Shown here: one piece after another, positions 25,264-33,691 of the stretch
How positions within the stretch are numbered: the first letter of the stretch is position 1
How the letters are laid out: every line of letters starts with the position of its first letter
Assembly: GCF_049340185.1 (NCBI RefSeq)
Contig: NZ_JBMPPC010000006.1
Span: 186,001 to 250,000 of the forward strand
Length of the DNA stretch: 64,000 nucleotides
Origin: Undibacterium sp049340185
Lineage (GTDB): Bacteria > Pseudomonadota > Gammaproteobacteria > Burkholderiales > Burkholderiaceae_D
Reading direction: 5' to 3'
The notes under the pieces: model-generated
The model's input: only the letters and a program-made list of their open reading frames with translations
The model's database searches: none
What the model was told of the DNA's origin: nothing
Position numbers and translations under genes: made by a program

Positions 25264-25358
25264 TGTCTGTCCTTAGCCTGGTCGGCTTGTGATGATGTTG
25301 GGGTCATATAGTGCTCAGATTTTTCTCATACTCTGTACATATTCCGTGCATATTTCAT

Positions 25359-26030
25359 CTAGCCTTCATCGATGATTTGATGCGCCGCCTGTTCTAATAT
25401 GGCGGCTACACGGTCGGCTTCGGCGGCATTCCAGCTACCCCGACGTAACATCAGTGCGTGTTTCAAGGTATGCATGGCTTGGTGTACACGTTCCGGTAAA
25501 GATTGCTTCGCTTGTACGCGGGCAAACATATCGAGTCTTGCCATGATGCCGTCAACCTGCGCACGATTCGCCTCTAGGTAGTCGCGCCCGACGGTGGTGA
25601 TGGTGTACAGACGCTTGCCGCTGGTCGCGGCGTTTTCTGATGACGTCACCTGATCCTGCTCTTCCAGCAAGGTCAGCGTCGGGTAGATCGCACCCGGACT
25701 TGGGGCATAGGCACCGCCGCAACGCTCTTCGATCGCCTTGATAATTTCATAGCCATGGCGCGGACTGATTTCTATTAGTGCCAATACGATCAGAGGCAGA
25801 TCGCCGCGGCCAAACACACGTTCCGCACGTTCGCCACGTCCGCGTCCGTGACCGCCGCCACGCATACGCCCGCCGCCTGGTTCATCGTCATAGGTATCAT
25901 CGCCATGACCGGCAAAATAGTGATGGTGATCGCGATGACCATCATGATGATGGCGACCGCTATGATGATGTTCGGAATGACGTTCGTGATGGCGCGCATG
26001 ATGAGCGCGCAGAGAATCAAAAAGTTTCAT
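25359..26030 (-). CDS. His-rich PadR-family regulator (NfeR/YqjI-like)
   Basis: A 223-residue repressor. The first 75 residues are extremely His-rich (for example HHARHHERHSEHHHSGRHHH), then a Gly/Arg-rich linker leads to a PadR winged helix at about 95-165 (LALIEISPRHGYEIIKAIEERCGGAYAPSPGAIYPTL) and a helical dimerisation tail. In E. coli YqjI the His-rich part binds nickel/iron and derepresses the ferric reductase gene yqjH; the same pairing is seen here. A 13-bp inverted repeat upstream is the likely operator. Confidence 0.88.
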   Translation of the reverse strand: MKLFDSLRAHHARHHERHSEHHHSGRHHHDGHRDHHHYFAGHGDDTYDDEPGGGRMRGGGHGRGRGERAERVFGRGDLPLIVLALIEISPRHGYEIIKAIEERCGGAYAPSPGAIYPTLTLLEEQDQVTSSENAATSGKRLYTITTVGRDYLEANRAQVDGIMARLDMFARVQAKQSLPERVHQAMHTLKHALMLRRGSWNAAEADRVAAILEQAAHQIIDEG

Positions 26031-26038
26031 ATTTTCCT

Positions 26039-26082
26039 TTAAAGATATATCGTTAGAATGAAACTTAATGATATATCTTTAA
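26039..26082 (-). promoter_or_regulatory. Probable PadR operator
   Basis: Perfect 13-bp arms TTAAAGATATATC (26039-26051) and GATATATCTTTAA (26070-26082) with an 18-base spacer sit directly upstream of the regulator ATG at 26030. The AT-rich ATATAT cores fit autorepression and are like the TATA repeats near E. coli yqjI. Confidence 0.75.
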
Positions 26083-26226
26083 CTGGCAAAGTCAAGGCGC
26101 AATACAAATTTTTTTATGATTCGGCTGTGATCTGTCTTTGACCAGCGGGATGAGTTATTGTCGGAATACAGGTGAAAACTGTTCAGAAACGGCACAGAAT
26201 AGCAACTTGCTTTACCTCCATTAACA

Positions 26227-26294
26227 GAATCCACAGGCTGGATGCGGCTTCCAGATGCATTTCGCGCCAACAGGCGCGCCCGGCTTGCGAGTTC
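26227..26294. repeat. 68-bp palindromic element, copy E
   Basis: Shares CAGGCTGGATGCGGCTTCCA and a following AGGCGCG block with copy F 240 bases away, and matches copy D at 58720 when reversed. Confidence 0.75.
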
Positions 26295-26371
26295 GTTTGT
26301 GAAACTTTTAAAACCTCTGAATCGAAAAATTATATTGATAGAAATAGGACTTACGTAAAAATCAAAACCTC

Positions 26372-26416
26372 TCACCACAGAGGCGCGGAGACACAGAGAA
26401 AAGACAAGAGGTAAGG
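26372..26416. repeat. CACCACAGAG-type repeat, copy 2
   Basis: CTCACCACAGAGGCGCGGAG with a following ACACAGAGAAAAGACAAGAG resembles copy 1 at 6171, which has one extra GGAGATA-type unit. Confidence 0.7.
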
Positions 26417-26466
26417 ATTGAATGGTTCTGGAGTATTGGCTAAAGGATTTTTAGACGTCCCATATT

Positions 26467-26534
26467 GAACTCGCAGGCTGGATGCGGCTTCCAGAGGCAT
26501 TTCATGCCAACAGGCGCACCTGGCTTGCAGGGTC
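26467..26534. repeat. 68-bp palindromic element, copy F
   Basis: A near-identical direct copy of E (most differences are single bases); it ends 34 bases before the start of the serine hydrolase gene, so it may lie in that gene's leader. Confidence 0.75.
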
Positions 26535-26568
26535 GTTTGTGCAATCTTATATCGGAGAGAGAACGTAT

Positions 26569-27801
26569 ATGTACCTTGATCAAGGTCGCCTGATATTGCT
26601 GGTATGTACATCGCTACTGGCTTGGAGTAGCAGCTTTGCGCAAACAACGGAAGCGTATCCTGTGCACGTCATCAGCACGCCGCATGCCATCCAGGCACTT
26701 GATGGCAGCTATCTTCCGGTACCGGCACTTGAGAAAAAGGTGACTGATCTGATGGCCCGATCTTGCGTCACCGGTCTTGGCATTGCGATCTTTAATCAAA
26801 ATAAAATTGTGTATCTCAATAGTTTTGGTTGGCGTCAAAAAGAGCAGCGACTGCCCCTGACCGTAGACAGCGTGATGTATGGTGCTTCGTTCACCAAAGC
26901 AGTGTTTGCCACCATGGTCACGCAACTGGTGCAGGAAGGAATCCTTGATCTGGATAAACCGGTTGAGCAATATTTGCCCAAGCCTCTGCCGGAGTACGAC
27001 AAATATCGCGATCTGGCAAATGACCTGCGCTATCAGCGGATTACGCTGCGTATGCTACTGAACCATACGGCAGGCTTTGCCAATTTTCGCTGGCTGAATC
27101 CAGACAAAAAACTAATGCTCCACTTCATGCCTGGCAGCCGGTATGCGTATTCCGGCGACGGCATCAACCTCGCTCAATTCATTGTCGAACAGGCGACCAA
27201 AAAAAGTGTCGGCGACCTGATACAGGAGCGGATTTTTAACCCCTTACAGATGGTGAGCACAAGTATGACCTGGCAAGAACGCTTCAACGAAAATCTCGCA
27301 TTTGGCTATGATGACAAAGAAAAAATCCTGGGACATAACCGCCGTAGCAACGTAAATGCAGCCGGATCGATGGACACAACAATCAATGATTTCGCCCAAT
27401 TTATACAGTCGCTAATGCAAGGCAAGATATTGAATCAACAGGGCAAAGACATCCTGCTCAAACCAGGCATCGCCATCAACTCGGTGACGCAATTCCCGAC
27501 CTTATCCAGCGCGACAACGCAGGACAACCAGACCATACAACTGAGCTACGGCTTAGGCTGGGGCCTGTTCCAGACACCCTACGGCAAAGCGTATTTCAAA
27601 GAAGGTCACGACGACGGCTGGGAGAACCATGCACTCATCTACGACGACAAACAAATCGGTATTGTCCTGATGAGCAACAGTGCCAATGGCGACAGCATTT
27701 TTAAAGAATTGCTGGAGGCATTAATCAAAGATACCTACACCCCGTGGAAGTGGGAGGGATATATTCCGGGATCTTGTGTAGTGGGTGATGGTGCGAAATA
27801 A
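26569..27801 (+). CDS. Serine hydrolase of the beta-lactamase/penicillin-binding (class C-like) family
   Basis: A 410-residue secreted protein. The longest frame extends through the upstream repeat; I start at ATG 26569 after GGAGAG, which gives a proper signal peptide (about residues 1-24, ending SSFA). The nucleophile motif is SFTK at 107-110, the Tyr motif is YSG at 194-196, and the third motif is replaced by EGHDDGW in the usual KTG region, as in many esterase/PBP-like members of COG1680. Likely a periplasmic peptidase or esterase rather than a resistance enzyme. It stands alone between repeats and a group of small genes. Confidence 0.88.
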   Translation: MYLDQGRLILLVCTSLLAWSSSFAQTTEAYPVHVISTPHAIQALDGSYLPVPALEKKVTDLMARSCVTGLGIAIFNQNKIVYLNSFGWRQKEQRLPLTVDSVMYGASFTKAVFATMVTQLVQEGILDLDKPVEQYLPKPLPEYDKYRDLANDLRYQRITLRMLLNHTAGFANFRWLNPDKKLMLHFMPGSRYAYSGDGINLAQFIVEQATKKSVGDLIQERIFNPLQMVSTSMTWQERFNENLAFGYDDKEKILGHNRRSNVNAAGSMDTTINDFAQFIQSLMQGKILNQQGKDILLKPGIAINSVTQFPTLSSATTQDNQTIQLSYGLGWGLFQTPYGKAYFKEGHDDGWENHALIYDDKQIGIVLMSNSANGDSIFKELLEALIKDTYTPWKWEGYIPGSCVVGDGAK

Positions 27802-28028
27802 ATGGGTTGGGATTGAGGTAGATTTTTGCGCGGGTGCTTGGCAACTTGGACGATGTGATTTAACTTTTTCTTTGCTTACCTGACTGCTTACATTGATAGC
27901 GCCGACGTACGTAAAATTGACCTGACAATCAAGGTTGTTTAGTTTTTTTAGTCAACTGAAACCGTGTTGCTGATTTTGCATGTATATGTTAGCGTCAGTC
28001 ACTTTTTTTATAACAAGTTGAGGTTTCA

Positions 28029-28631
28029 GTGATACCTTCGTTCACGCAATCGATCAAAGTCGCAAAAGAATTGGCTATTTGGCTTAACGAAAGAACGAAT
28101 GAGAAGGAGGTACCTAGCGCAATCCGAGTGCGAACCGGGGTGGCAATTCTTCAGCTTTCGCTTGATCTTGCTGATGCAACACTTATCTTATTAGATGTGA
28201 ATCTGCTTGGCCCGGCGTTGACTTTAGCCCGTCCTCTATTTGAAAGTTATGTCCGCGGCATTTGGCTACTGGAGTTCGCATCAGACGACGATATAGAAAA
28301 ATTTAACAATGGTAAATGTCCGCTATTTCATGAGCTCTTAAATGCTATTGGCCGTGATGAAATTACTGGTGGCGCCTGGATACATGCCAACAAGAAGGCT
28401 AATTGGGGTTCCTTTAATGATTTAACCCATGGAGGAAGAGAGCATGTAAAACGCAGGAGCACAGATGACGCGGTTGAGGCAAACTATCCAGAATCAGAAT
28501 TGGAAGCCCTTGTTAAATTCGGCATTGAAGTGCGGATTCGAATCGGTGCTGCACTCCTCTCTCTCATGAATGACGAAATGGCGATAAAGCAATTAAATGA
28601 AAAAGCAAAAGCAAAAGCTCTTCGTATCTAA
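28029..28631 (+). CDS. Hypothetical protein (all-alpha, DUF6988-like)
   Basis: A 200-residue protein read from GTG 28029, which follows GAGG. It has conserved-looking blocks LQLSLDLADATLILLD and LLGPALTLARPLFESYVRGIWLLEFA (about 40-90), then WGSFNDLTHGG (about 122-132); I associate these with a family of proteobacterial hypothetical proteins (DUF6988) of unknown role. It has no signal peptide or membrane segment. It is the first of three co-directional small genes with tight spacing. Confidence 0.7.
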   Translation: MIPSFTQSIKVAKELAIWLNERTNEKEVPSAIRVRTGVAILQLSLDLADATLILLDVNLLGPALTLARPLFESYVRGIWLLEFASDDDIEKFNNGKCPLFHELLNAIGRDEITGGAWIHANKKANWGSFNDLTHGGREHVKRRSTDDAVEANYPESELEALVKFGIEVRIRIGAALLSLMNDEMAIKQLNEKAKAKALRI

Positions 28632-29004
28632 CCTTGCTATTAACCACCCGTCACCCACCCCAAGCGCAGGGTGGTCGTCTCGCTGGAGGCTCGCTGCACG
28701 TGCACTCAAACATCTGGCTCTTCATGCGGTTATCTGCTTTGTGTTTGCCTTGTTTCTGGGGTGGATAGAGATGCAGATCTACATCGCGCAGCAGGCGCCG
28801 GACTCGGCCCATGAGTTTGTCGGGATGTACCTGGTTATTGCGATCTACGTTACGGCACCGATAAGCTGCTGTTTTGCTGCACCGTTTCATCTGCTTGCCT
28901 ATCTTCGCAAATCTGGCACAACGCGTCATGTGCTTTCGGTATTGGCGTCAATCGCGTCAAGCTTCGTGGCGGCGTTCGCTATTTATCTGCTGTCGAAATC
29001 CTGA
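28597..29004 (+). CDS. Small membrane protein of unknown function
   Basis: A 135-residue frame that overlaps the end of the upstream gene by 35 bases. Three hydrophobic segments lie at about 42-60 (HAVICFVFALFLGW), 74-97 and 112-131. No strong ribosome site precedes the ATG, and the first 40 residues are not hydrophobic, so the true start could lie further in. No family is recognised. Regular codon use supports a real gene, but the evidence is limited. Confidence 0.5.
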   Translation: MKKQKQKLFVSNLAINHPSPTPSAGWSSRWRLAARALKHLALHAVICFVFALFLGWIEMQIYIAQQAPDSAHEFVGMYLVIAIYVTAPISCCFAAPFHLLAYLRKSGTTRHVLSVLASIASSFVAAFAIYLLSKS

Positions 29005-29133
29005 CGTGCTGCCGAACCTGTCAATCAAGCAGACTTTTAAAGGTATGGTGGCCTTGAGCTTCATTCTATTCCTGGCCGAATGCTCTATGCCGCTGCGATT
29101 CGTTTATCTGGTATGTCAGTCGTTGCTCGTAAT

Positions 29134-29733
29134 ATGAAGACGTACTCTAAGTTTCCGTTGCTTAGCCTTACGCTAGTGCTCGTCTCACTTCTCGCCTGGT
29201 TCGTTGTCGCTAGTCGTTTGGATCTGCATGCGTTTCAGTCGCAGAGATCTTCACTCCTTTTGCAAGTTGGTGCTGTCGACGGGGTCACGTTTGAAAGCGG
29301 GCAGGTGTGGCGGCTCTTGACGTCCCAGTTCCTCCACGTACACTTTCTTCATATGCTGGTTAATCTTGCCAGCATCTATTTGGTCGCCTCAGCAGTTGAG
29401 CGAATAATGGGACGTACTGCGCTCGTTATTATTTATTTTATTGGCGGAACAGCAGGCCAGTATTTTAGCGTGCTGCTCCACCCAGATCTCGTCAGTTCTG
29501 GTGCGTCCCAGGCGTTGATGGCCTTATGTGGCTTTATCTTATTGGCTTACCGGCGCTTTTCGCCATTGCGATATATCGTTTACTTGAGTGCTGCTATTGT
29601 GGTGTTTCAAATTTCACTGGATGTGTATGTCAGCAGCGCATTTAAACCCGGTCATAGTTTTAGCCTTCTGGCGGGCATGATGTTCGCTACGCTATTCAAT
29701 CGTATTTCGCCGGCATCGCGAGGTGATGCCTGA
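29134..29733 (+). CDS. Rhomboid-family intramembrane serine protease
   Basis: A 199-residue protein (from ATG 29134; ATGs at 29113 and 29080 are also in frame). Six hydrophobic segments are apparent. The signature HVHFLHMLVNL (about 68-78) matches the rhomboid H-x-x-x-H-x-x-x-N block, the nucleophile is in GASQ with Ser125, and His174 in GHSFSLLAG forms the dyad. The residue after the serine is Gln rather than the common Gly. It lies downstream of two small unrecognised genes. Rhomboids cleave substrates inside the membrane; its target is unknown. Confidence 0.85.
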   Translation: MKTYSKFPLLSLTLVLVSLLAWFVVASRLDLHAFQSQRSSLLLQVGAVDGVTFESGQVWRLLTSQFLHVHFLHMLVNLASIYLVASAVERIMGRTALVIIYFIGGTAGQYFSVLLHPDLVSSGASQALMALCGFILLAYRRFSPLRYIVYLSAAIVVFQISLDVYVSSAFKPGHSFSLLAGMMFATLFNRISPASRGDA

Positions 29734-29857
29734 CCATCTCTGTAGCTGAATTTCTTTGAAAAAATTCATATAGTTTTTATACCGGCGATCTTCATAATTC
29801 CTCCATATTTTCATTTTAAAGTGAAGCCTGATAAATCTTTTTTGATCAGGAGTAACT

Positions 29858-31066
29858 ATGAAAAACATGATAGGAACAGCGATACTGACGCTGACTGTTG
29901 CTGCCTGCGGTGGAGGCTCCAGCGGAAGTTTAGCTACTACCACATCATCGTCAACATCGACCTCGACCTCCACATCGGTGACGGTGCCGGGTACTCCCGC
30001 AATTAGCCAGATCAAGGCCGGAGACGCTTCGTTGACGATCAATTTTAATCCACCATCCTCCAACGGCGGAGCGGCGATTACTAGTTATCTGGCGACATGC
30101 GTTGCTAACGGCAGTGCCAGAACTGCTAATGCGGTCAGTAGTCCGGTGTTGATTTCAGGATTGACGAATGGCACGACCTACACCTGCAATGTCGTTGCGA
30201 CTAATTCGGCTGGTAATAGTCTGGCGTCGCCCAGCGTCAGCGCTAGTCCGGTGGCCAGTGTCGTCACGGGCGTTGATCCTGCCAAGCTCCCGGTCGGCGA
30301 TGGCAAATTTACCCGTAGCGCACCAGCGGTTGGTTATGTCTACACGTGCTATTCTGCAGTCGGTAGTGGTGGCGCCACTTCTAAAGGACCGTGGTTTAAT
30401 TCCGATGGTGTCACCTGGAGTTCTTTGAGCAAAATCAGTGTCCAGGGAGCAGTCAGCTGGGTATCGAGTTTTGCTGTCACTCTGGGTAGTAATCTGGGTA
30501 TCAGCGGAAATGGTTTACCCTCAACACCGACCGGTAAATTTCCAATTGCGAGTACAGACCCGGCCTATGCTTATGACCGAAATCCTAATTCTATCCAGAC
30601 GGCCACGATTGCCTGGGGCTTACCTGCTAATCCTACTGTGGCAGCAAGCCCAACGTGCACAGGCTTGGGCGCAATCGGTGTGTTGCTTGATGGTGCGCGT
30701 TTATACAACGCAGACGATGGGGCAAATCGTGACGCGGTTGCCTGGGAGGTACAAGATGCATGTCAGGGACATCCTGAGCGCACCGGTCAATACCATCATC
30801 ACAGTATCAGTAGTTGTCTGAGCCAAAAAGATCAGGCAGGGCAGCATTCTCCTCTGGTCGGCTATATCGCGGATGGATTCGGTATCTATGGAAACCAAGG
30901 CGAAAATGGTAAGGCCATGACCAACGCTGATCTGGATGAATGTCACGGTCATACGCATGCGATCACGGTCAATGGCGTCACTGTCAATCAATATCATTAT
31001 CACCAGACCAAAGAATTTCCTTATACCGTTGGCTGCTTCAAGGGAACTCCCGTCACTATTCATTGA
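29858..31066 (+). CDS. YHYH-domain lipoprotein with fibronectin type III domain
   Basis: A 402-residue lipoprotein with lipobox LTVAAC (Cys17), a Ser/Thr linker (about 25-42), a fibronectin type III domain (about 44-133) and a C-terminal YHYH domain (about 140-400). The YHYH domain shows GQYHHHSISSCL and NQYHYHQTKEFPYTVGCF, giving many His and Cys residues, which could bind metal. It has AGGAG 10 bases upstream. The next gene, with a 10-base gap, is an SCO1-like copper chaperone, so a role in copper or other metal handling at the outer surface is plausible but inferred. Confidence 0.85.
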   Translation: MKNMIGTAILTLTVAACGGGSSGSLATTTSSSTSTSTSTSVTVPGTPAISQIKAGDASLTINFNPPSSNGGAAITSYLATCVANGSARTANAVSSPVLISGLTNGTTYTCNVVATNSAGNSLASPSVSASPVASVVTGVDPAKLPVGDGKFTRSAPAVGYVYTCYSAVGSGGATSKGPWFNSDGVTWSSLSKISVQGAVSWVSSFAVTLGSNLGISGNGLPSTPTGKFPIASTDPAYAYDRNPNSIQTATIAWGLPANPTVAASPTCTGLGAIGVLLDGARLYNADDGANRDAVAWEVQDACQGHPERTGQYHHHSISSCLSQKDQAGQHSPLVGYIADGFGIYGNQGENGKAMTNADLDECHGHTHAITVNGVTVNQYHYHQTKEFPYTVGCFKGTPVTIH

Positions 31067-31076
31067 TGAGTGCGCT

Positions 31077-31847
31077 ATGTCATGTACTTCTGATGCTCAC
31101 ACTACCCACACTAGCGTTGCTGTTGCTAGCTTGTTGCAACCGTTATCAATGAGCCGCATGCTGTTGTCTCGTTTCTTTTGTGCTCTGGGGTTGCTGCTGC
31201 TGGCAGTATTGGCGGCGGTTGTTCTGGCAGCGTATGTAACGGGTGCTTTCCATTTTCAACAGCATGCTTTGAATTATGATTCGCTGCCGTTTTACCACAC
31301 CGCAGATTTTCAGCCGCGATGGGATAAATGGTCCTCATGGCAGCGTACGGCCAAGTTTGATTTGATCAATCAGCACGGAGAACCGTTGAGCCAGAATGTG
31401 TTGGAGAAAAGACCGAGTTTCGTAGGATTTTTCTATGCCGGATGTGTGAGTTTATGTCCCGTCTCGCTCGAAGTATTGCGCGAACTTAACCGGATCATAG
31501 TTGCGAGCGAAGCGGGAGTAAAACCACAATTTCTACTGCTCACAGTCAATCCTGAGTTGGATGGTGCAGGCCAGTTAGCCGATTATGCAAAGCGCCTTCA
31601 ATTACCTGCGAACTGGTCTTTGCTGACCGGAAATCCCAAAGAGCTTGATCACTTTGCACACAGCCTTAAAACAGATATCCGTCTTAGAGAACGCAATGGC
31701 GAGCCTTTGCACGGAGGCCGGGTATTTTTGCTGGATACCGACAGACGAATTCGCGGCGTCTACGATGCTAGCAGCACGACTGAATTGTTGCGCATGCGCG
31801 CTGATCTTGAGCGATTGAACGTGGAAAAAGCAAACCAACAAATGTAG
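31077..31847 (+). CDS. SCO1/SenC-family copper chaperone
   Basis: A 256-residue protein with a thioredoxin-like fold anchored by a membrane helix at about 35-55. The copper motif CVSLCP has Cys123 and Cys127; His212 in PLHGGRVFLLD is in the place of the third ligand. SCO proteins deliver copper to the CuA site of cytochrome c oxidase or act as redox chaperones. I chose ATG 31077, 10 bases after the YHYH stop; ATG 31149 would shorten the N terminus by 24 residues. It pairs with the YHYH lipoprotein. A terminator-like palindrome follows. Confidence 0.88.
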   Translation: MSCTSDAHTTHTSVAVASLLQPLSMSRMLLSRFFCALGLLLLAVLAAVVLAAYVTGAFHFQQHALNYDSLPFYHTADFQPRWDKWSSWQRTAKFDLINQHGEPLSQNVLEKRPSFVGFFYAGCVSLCPVSLEVLRELNRIIVASEAGVKPQFLLLTVNPELDGAGQLADYAKRLQLPANWSLLTGNPKELDHFAHSLKTDIRLRERNGEPLHGGRVFLLDTDRRIRGVYDASSTTELLRMRADLERLNVEKANQQM

Positions 31848-31882
31848 ATGTTCCCCTTGGGTTAATCGCAAAACTGAAATGC

Positions 31883-31948
31883 AATCCGCATTATCCATGC
31901 GCCTCTCCAAGGCATATCGTGCCAAGAGGCGCATGGATAGTGCGGATT
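31883..31948. repeat. ~68-bp palindromic element, copy B (best hairpin)
   Basis: The arms run 31883-31906 and 31925-31948 and pair at 23 of 24 positions, with an 18-base loop that itself holds GGCA/TGCC. It lies between convergent genes and may also act as a transcription stop, although no T-run follows. Confidence 0.85.
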
Positions 31949-31983
31949 CCATTCTGAATTTTGTAATACTTTCAATACCGATC

Positions 31984-32778
31984 TTACTCAAAAACCGGAT
32001 CAATCGTGAGTGGTGCAGTGGCGCTCAGGATTTGGCCTTGCTGTGACCAGGCGGCGAACTGGTAGGTGATGGATTTGTAATTGCCAGCGTTGGTGATGGC
32101 TGCGCCTTGCTTGTCGGTGACTTCTGCCCAGGTAGATGATTGTCCTGTGCTTTTGAATTTGAGTATGACGTCTGTCGCTGTGTGCAGGTAGGTGAATTTC
32201 ACTCCGGTGCATTTTTTATTATTGATGCTGGTATCGCCGACGTAGTGCAGGTAGTCGAGTGCCTGATTGCAGGCGGTGCGTAAATCACTGGCGTCGTACA
32301 GACCGTCGGGGCGGCTGATGAGGGAGATCCAGGGTTGACGTGTATAGGCGTCGAGTTTGCGGTTTAACCGGAGTTCGGCATTTTCATCATAAGCCGTTTT
32401 CATCAAAGGAATGCTGGCGCGGCCGTAGGCATCCAGCGGCAGGTCGAGCTGGAGGCTGCGGCTGCGCAGACTGAGCGTCAGGTGCTCTGCGCTGACATTT
32501 TTTTCCTTGGGAATAAAGCGGTAATGCTGCTGGATGAAATTTTTGGGTTTGCCATATTTTTCAAACCAGATCATGGCGCGGTAGGTATTGCGGTAGCTGA
32601 TCCATTCGCTTTCTTCGGACAATATCTGCTTACCTGCTAAGTCTGTCGGGCTTGCCACGCTTACCGTGCTCGTCGCACCCGCTGCGCCCGCGACCCCAAT
32701 CACAGCAGGCGTCTGCGCAGCAGCCACTCCGCTGGTGAGCAGTAAAGTGAGGAGCAGGGAAGAGGTTGTCGTGATCAT
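31984..32778 (-). CDS. Secreted protein of unknown function
   Basis: A 264-residue protein with a signal peptide (about 1-21, ending VAAAQ). It has a conserved-looking block SEESEWISYRNTYRAMIWFEKYGKPKN (about 54-80), beta-rich segments, and a single Cys pair (RTACNQALD and NKKCTGVKF) that may form a disulfide. I do not recognise its domain with confidence. It starts 8 bases after the MipA gene stop, so it belongs to that operon and probably works in the envelope with it. Confidence 0.7.
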   Translation of the reverse strand: MITTTSSLLLTLLLTSGVAAAQTPAVIGVAGAAGATSTVSVASPTDLAGKQILSEESEWISYRNTYRAMIWFEKYGKPKNFIQQHYRFIPKEKNVSAEHLTLSLRSRSLQLDLPLDAYGRASIPLMKTAYDENAELRLNRKLDAYTRQPWISLISRPDGLYDASDLRTACNQALDYLHYVGDTSINNKKCTGVKFTYLHTATDVILKFKSTGQSSTWAEVTDKQGAAITNAGNYKSITYQFAAWSQQGQILSATAPLTIDPVFE

Positions 32779-32786
32779 GGCTGGTA

Positions 32787-33587
32787 TCAGAAACGATAAG
32801 CTAAACCGCTATGTATCGTCAGGTAATTGCGCTGACTGACCAGAGGGCTGCGGGCGGCACTGTTGGTCAGATGCACGGCAGAGACTCCTGAGGTCAGTAA
32901 TACGCTGGCGCTGATTTCCCAGTTCCAGTTAACTCCCAGATGTACATCCTTTATTCCGGCGGATGCGCTGTAGTCTGTGCTGGTTTTATTCGTCGGTGAG
33001 AATCCTTCGCTGCCAGATCCGCTGAGCAGCAGCGTTGGCAAAATGCCGAAATATTTTTCAGTGTAGTCACGGTTCGCCCAGACGATTCCACCGGAGGTGG
33101 CAAGCGTATGGTGAGGGACAATTTGGCCAAATATTTTTTGCACATCAAGCTTCGCCATTAAACCGCCACCATTCGCATGGAGCAGGCTGGTGTTGAACCT
33201 GAGTTTGTCATTCAGGTAGTAATTGAAAAACCCACCAGCGTTGAGTGCGGCACTGATGTCGCTGCCACCGGCGGCTTTTTCCGCCTCACTGGCAGTGCGG
33301 CCGGGCTGATACTGTAGCAGCGGACCGAATTCTATCTCTGGGTTCGATGATAAATGCATGCCCGCCGTATAGGGATCCGCGATAAAAATCCCGTTACTCC
33401 ATTGCATCTGCAGGATAGGCATCAGGGTCGCTTTGCGTTCCTGCCTGCCTTCGTAATTCGGCGCGGCAGCAACTGCCAGGCCGACAAAAATATCACGACT
33501 ACCATCCGGCATCACATTAGCAGCGAGCGACTGGGCATATGATTGGCCGGATAGTGCGGTGAGTGCAATGAGCAAAAGTTTTTTCAT
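32787..33587 (-). CDS. MipA/OmpV-family outer-membrane protein
   Basis: A 266-residue protein with a signal peptide (about 1-18, SYA|QS) and an antiparallel beta-barrel pattern that ends in the aromatic residue Phe (GLAYRF), which the outer-membrane assembly machinery recognises. The N-terminal block FVGLAVAAAPNYEGRQERKATLMPILQMQW is typical of MipA/OmpV proteins. MipA scaffolds murein synthesis, and OmpV-type members are adhesins or porin-like. Here the gene lies in a cluster with a lipoprotein and an RstAB-like two-component system that could control it. Confidence 0.88.
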   Translation of the reverse strand: MKKLLLIALTALSGQSYAQSLAANVMPDGSRDIFVGLAVAAAPNYEGRQERKATLMPILQMQWSNGIFIADPYTAGMHLSSNPEIEFGPLLQYQPGRTASEAEKAAGGSDISAALNAGGFFNYYLNDKLRFNTSLLHANGGGLMAKLDVQKIFGQIVPHHTLATSGGIVWANRDYTEKYFGILPTLLLSGSGSEGFSPTNKTSTDYSASAGIKDVHLGVNWNWEISASVLLTSGVSAVHLTNSAARSPLVSQRNYLTIHSGLAYRF

Positions 33588-33691
33588 GTCGGATCAGGTA
33601 ATTCAAATCGCCTCAGGTAATACGGAAAGTGCACAATCCTGTGCGGTCACAGATCAGCACAGGATCGACATTGTAATGCCTGTAGCCAGTC

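Larger units (their letters stand above)
26083..26568. other. Repeat-rich intergenic region
   Basis: No gene is supported. It contains two copies of the 68-bp palindromic element (26227-26294 and 26467-26534) on either side of a CACCACAGAG-type repeat. Confidence 0.7.

Noticed and set aside
29005..29100. A definite integron attC site
   Set aside because: The arms do not pair convincingly and there is no integrase; kept only as a weak observation.
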